Shown here: piece by piece, positions 61,120-64,000 of the stretch
Numbering within the stretch: position 1 is the stretch's first letter
How the letters are laid out: every line of letters begins with the position of its first letter
Assembly (NCBI GenBank): GCA_965223985.1
Contig: OZ245030.1
Coordinates: 4,154,001-4,218,000 of the forward strand
Direction: 5' to 3'
DNA: 64,000 bases
Source of the DNA: JAPPKS01 sp963667895
GTDB lineage: Bacteria > Poribacteria > WGA-4E > PCPOR2b
Position numbers and translations under genes: made by a program
The notes under the pieces: model-generated
Told to the model about the DNA's origin: nothing
The model's input: the letters and a program-made list of their open reading frames with translations, nothing else
Database searches by the model: none

Positions 61120-62745
61120 CTAAAACTCCAACTGATGACCTTTACGCGTTGCACGGTTCGCTTTGCTAAACGTGACGTCAGTCGGCGTGCGCGGATACTC
61201 AATACCTTTCCCATCTAACAGTTCTTGAATTGTGCGAATCTGGATCTTAGGATACGTTGTGTCAGCCACGTGAAGCCATTGAAATCGCCCCGCCGCCGTC
61301 GCTTCCTTGAGCATCGGTTGGGTTGGCGTGTTCAGGGTGACAAAAATGCCGATTACAGCGTCCTGAGTTTCGACAACGGACTTCAGTTCCCGTATGTCTC
61401 TGACAGACACTTTCCCACTCTTGACCTGAACGACAATCTTCCGAGTTAACGCCTTTTTTGTGTTATCCGGATCCACATCCTGATAGTAGATTACCCCGTC
61501 CACGCCCTCGTCCGCTCCCTTCTTTTTCTCCTGATATGGTCGCGCCCGAATCAGACTCAACGCCCACCACTGGAATTGATACCGATCCTGAATCGCTAAA
61601 GCTCTCGCGCTCGCCCCATCTTTTGGCTCACCGATGATTTCGTATTTCACATCGGCGTCGAAGGCATCAGCCAAGCGGTATCTCAATAAGGCGATGGCAA
61701 GGTGTGTGATGTCAATCCCAATCCATTGGCGATTTAATGTCACAGCCGCTTGAATCGTTGTACCACAACCAGCAAAGGCATCAAGCACCACATCACCTTC
61801 ATTAGACGATGTCTTGATGATACGTTCTAGCAATACAAGCGGTTTTTGCGTAGGGTAACCAAGGCGTTCTTTACTAGTGTTTCCAATTCGTGGAACATCA
61901 TTCCAAATTGACGGTATCTGTTTTCCCGGAAGTTCGTCAAGATACACTTTTAACCCGTCAAGCCGCGGCGTTCCATCTTTCTTCAGTAGAATGCGCTCTT
62001 CCGCATACCATTTCTCCAATTGCTCTAACGATGCTCCCCAGCTTCGATGAGTAGGAGGTTGCGCCCCTCTCCATTCAAAGTTTCGACTCTGTATTACTGT
62101 TGACATTGTTAAGTCTCGACCTGTGTACAGGCGTCCATTCTCATCTGTTTTATAGCGCGATAACTGTGCATCTGAATATTCGGTGTATTGTTTATTCCAA
62201 GTGTAACTATCGCCTTTACAATAAAATAGAAGTAAGTCATGGACTTTGGAGTAGTACCTTGCTTTCATGTTATGAGCATTGGTTCTTTCCCACACAATCT
62301 CATTTCTGAAATTCTCAACCCCAAAAATCTGGTCCAAGATAATCTTCAGATAATGCGATGCCGTCGGGTCGCAGTGGAGATAAAAGCTCCCCGTCGGTCT
62401 GAGTACCCGATGTAGTTCCACCAATCGCAACGCCATCATCACGAGATATGCCATCAAGTTCGTTTCAGTAAGGAAGCCGCGAAAACTCTTGATCGTCTCA
62501 ACTAGAAGGTGTGGTGAGGTTCTGATTAACTCATGATATGCCTGCTCGGTGGCTTCACCCCACCGCCATGTATCCTCAAAGGCTTGGATTTGCGCTTGTG
62601 ATGCCGTGCCATCCGTCTCACTGAAAATCACATTATACGCCTGATTCGAGTTGAACGGAGGATCGATGTAGATTAGGTCTACACTTTCATCGGGGATATG
62701 CTCTCGTAGGATTTCGAGGTTATCCCCGTAGTACAGCATATTCAT
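61120..62745 (-). CDS. DNA N-methyltransferase (Mod-like) fused to an Mrr-like endonuclease domain
   Basis: 541 residues from ATG 62745 (AGGAGG 6 bases upstream). Beta-class methyltransferase: catalytic DPPF in LIYIDPPFNSNQ, target region in the middle, and SAM motif VLDAFAGCGTTIQAA late. The C-terminal 150 residues (GADEGVDGVIYY, KIVVQVKSGKVSVRDIREL) match Mrr-type PD-(D/E)XK nucleases: Asp in GVDG and Q-x-K in VQVKSG. No separate specificity or Res subunit is nearby, so it could be a one-protein restriction-modification enzyme or a methylated-DNA nuclease. Modification type and recognition site unknown. Confidence 0.85.
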   Translation of the reverse strand: MNMLYYGDNLEILREHIPDESVDLIYIDPPFNSNQAYNVIFSETDGTASQAQIQAFEDTWRWGEATEQAYHELIRTSPHLLVETIKSFRGFLTETNLMAYLVMMALRLVELHRVLRPTGSFYLHCDPTASHYLKIILDQIFGVENFRNEIVWERTNAHNMKARYYSKVHDLLLFYCKGDSYTWNKQYTEYSDAQLSRYKTDENGRLYTGRDLTMSTVIQSRNFEWRGAQPPTHRSWGASLEQLEKWYAEERILLKKDGTPRLDGLKVYLDELPGKQIPSIWNDVPRIGNTSKERLGYPTQKPLVLLERIIKTSSNEGDVVLDAFAGCGTTIQAAVTLNRQWIGIDITHLAIALLRYRLADAFDADVKYEIIGEPKDGASARALAIQDRYQFQWWALSLIRARPYQEKKKGADEGVDGVIYYQDVDPDNTKKALTRKIVVQVKSGKVSVRDIRELKSVVETQDAVIGIFVTLNTPTQPMLKEATAAGRFQWLHVADTTYPKIQIRTIQELLDGKGIEYPRTPTDVTFSKANRATRKGHQLEF

Positions 62746-62998
62746 AGTCAACCTCCTAACCCATTTATTATACCAAAGGAGGACGGGAAAATGTAACGCT
62801 AGTGCAAATCAGGAATTTCCCTTTGAGCCCAAATACACGCTTTTCGCCTTCTGTGCCGTCTCCGCATCCATGCTTTAACTCTCTCACTTCAATCACAGTT
62901 GTCCAGCCTTCCGTTCATTGGAAGGATCCACGTACAATCTCCTCCTTGCAAAGGGAAGAGCGGCGATCCCCTGCCGCCTGTAATAGATTCCCTAACTG

Positions 62999-64000
62999 TC
63001 AAGCACTTTGGGCATTTCGGGCGATGATTTCCCCACGCTCTCCCTCTGCGCCCTTGATTTCAAATCGAACGGGTAAAAACTGCTGAAGCAGCCAGATATT
63101 CGTCGTGAGGTGACGTGTGATTTGAGAAGTGGAAAAGCGCGATTCCCCTTTGGCAAGCGCCATAGGCAAGATGAGCTGATCGGCGAGATGCGGGTCAATT
63201 GCCGACCCCGACTCCAAGAAATCAATCAGCGCTTGGCAAGCTTCATCAGCGATCTGATCGGCAGACTTGCCGCGTTTACCCAGTGCGAAAAATCCCGCTT
63301 GCGTATGCTCAAATATCGCGTTCAGAAAAACAAGCGTTCCCTGACCGATAGATTTCCCCTGGACCAAGTCGATATTGACGCGTGGGGTGAATTGCGCCAA
63401 GTGTCTCATGCTCTGATCCCGCTGGCGAATCGCAATATGACTGGGTAGATTGGAAACGGCGGAAATCCCTCGAATCTCCTTCAACGCCCCTCGCTCACTC
63501 AGGTTCACCCCGCGCCAGTTGGGCACGGGTTGAATACGAGCAGTTGCTTCTCCGCCGCCTTTTGGATACCAGCCCCATCGGTTCAACTTCAGAGAACCTT
63601 GAAATCCGAACTTCGCCACTGTAGGGATGAAAATTGTCTGAAGGTATTGGACGTTTGGGCTGTATGGCACATGGGTTCCGCCGCGCAGCGTCACGGTTGC
63701 CGGGGTATCAGCGTAAGCCAGCGGGATGGCAATGGATTGGAACACGAGAGATAACGCCCCTGCACTTGGACGAACATCAGCCACATCAAAGATGTAGTTG
63801 CCGCCGCGAATCCGCTGTGGGACAAAGGCTAAGGTTAGTGAACCAAGCGTAGCTCCCTTCACCTCGGCATTGGTGATTGCTGCAACTCCATTAACAGTGG
63901 TGAGATGCTGTGCCGCAAGTCCTGGTATTCTACGACCTAAACGGATGTTCGTCAGCCGGATGGGCTGTCCGAGAATTGCAGATAAGCTGAGGCATGATCG
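62999..64000 (-). CDS. rtcA: RNA 3'-terminal phosphate cyclase (5' end beyond window)
   Basis: At least 333 residues. The frame runs to the window edge (CLSLSAILGQPIRLTNIRLGR), equivalent to the RtcA/RTC N-terminal region, then PGLAAQHL, HVPYSPNVQYL, GWYPKGGGEA and the catalytic His region LILPMALAKG with TRHLTTNI near the end. Converts RNA 3'-phosphate to a 2',3'-cyclic phosphate with ATP. The start lies outside the window. Archease, the RtcB cofactor, is 50 kb away. Confidence 0.92.
   Translation of the reverse strand, partial: RSCLSLSAILGQPIRLTNIRLGRRIPGLAAQHLTTVNGVAAITNAEVKGATLGSLTLAFVPQRIRGGNYIFDVADVRPSAGALSLVFQSIAIPLAYADTPATVTLRGGTHVPYSPNVQYLQTIFIPTVAKFGFQGSLKLNRWGWYPKGGGEATARIQPVPNWRGVNLSERGALKEIRGISAVSNLPSHIAIRQRDQSMRHLAQFTPRVNIDLVQGKSIGQGTLVFLNAIFEHTQAGFFALGKRGKSADQIADEACQALIDFLESGSAIDPHLADQLILPMALAKGESRFSTSQITRHLTTNIWLLQQFLPVRFEIKGAEGERGEIIARNAQSA

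Overview
The window looks like a piece of a diderm (LPS-bearing) bacterial chromosome, most probably from Candidatus Poribacteria or a close relative. This is inferred from two large secreted WD40 beta-propeller proteins ending in the 'NYPNPFNP(D/E)TWIPYQLA ... Y(Y/F)YQ ... RRMVIVK' C-terminal module that I associate with that phylum, from a Kdo transferase (waaA) and an Omp85 barrel that show an outer membrane, and from IS/MITE debris between genes. No rRNA, tRNA or marker gene is present to settle the taxonomy.

Layout. 1-12.8 kb: a partial YjhG/YagF-type dehydratase, thrC behind a terminator/antiterminator-like leader, recD2, an M28 peptidase, a Gfo/Idh/MocA oxidoreductase, a CMD-family protein, then a minus-strand operon egtD plus a two-gene ABC transporter (ATPase and a fused binding-protein/permease) that fits an ergothioneine or hercynine transporter, an archease, and an HpcH/HpaI aldolase. 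12.9-16.4 kb: an 1181-residue Omp85-type protein with extra DUF4097-like and CBM9-like domains.

16.4-35.3 kb is an accessory island and the most unusual part. A conserved intergenic module occurs three times (16551-17056, 23361-23875, about 32535-32830). Each copy has three spaced ATTTGT-type palindromes about 235 and 135 bp upstream of a sigma-54 promoter (TGGCA[C/T]-N5-TTGCT), followed by a small secreted-protein gene. Inside the island lie a soluble PAS histidine kinase and an NtrC-type sigma-54 activator with an intact GAFTGA motif. The simplest reading is a local sigma-54 regulon that controls cassettes of secreted proteins and lipoproteins (two cassettes share paralogous families), a LamG protein and perhaps WD40 and VWA proteins. 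An IS3-family remnant, MITE-like repeats and decayed genes show that the island is in flux.

35.3-64 kb is mostly housekeeping and metabolism: MOSC protein, two VOC proteins, a second HpcH/HpaI aldolase, a sugar isomerase/epimerase, a UbiE-type methyltransferase with an Eis-like acetyltransferase, an AcuC-type deacetylase with a nicotinamidase, moeA, a HAD phosphatase, fumC, a divergent class II aldolase, a broken coiled-coil gene, hsp20-lon, an unknown protein with a 34-residue basic partner, a SpoU methyltransferase, trxA, waaA, a small outer-membrane protein, a frameshifted FG-GAP lipoprotein next to a TetR regulator with matching palindromes on both sides, a NUDIX hydrolase, a DNA methyltransferase fused to an Mrr-like nuclease domain, and a partial rtcA. 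Archease and rtcA both point to RNA end repair, although rtcB itself is outside the window.
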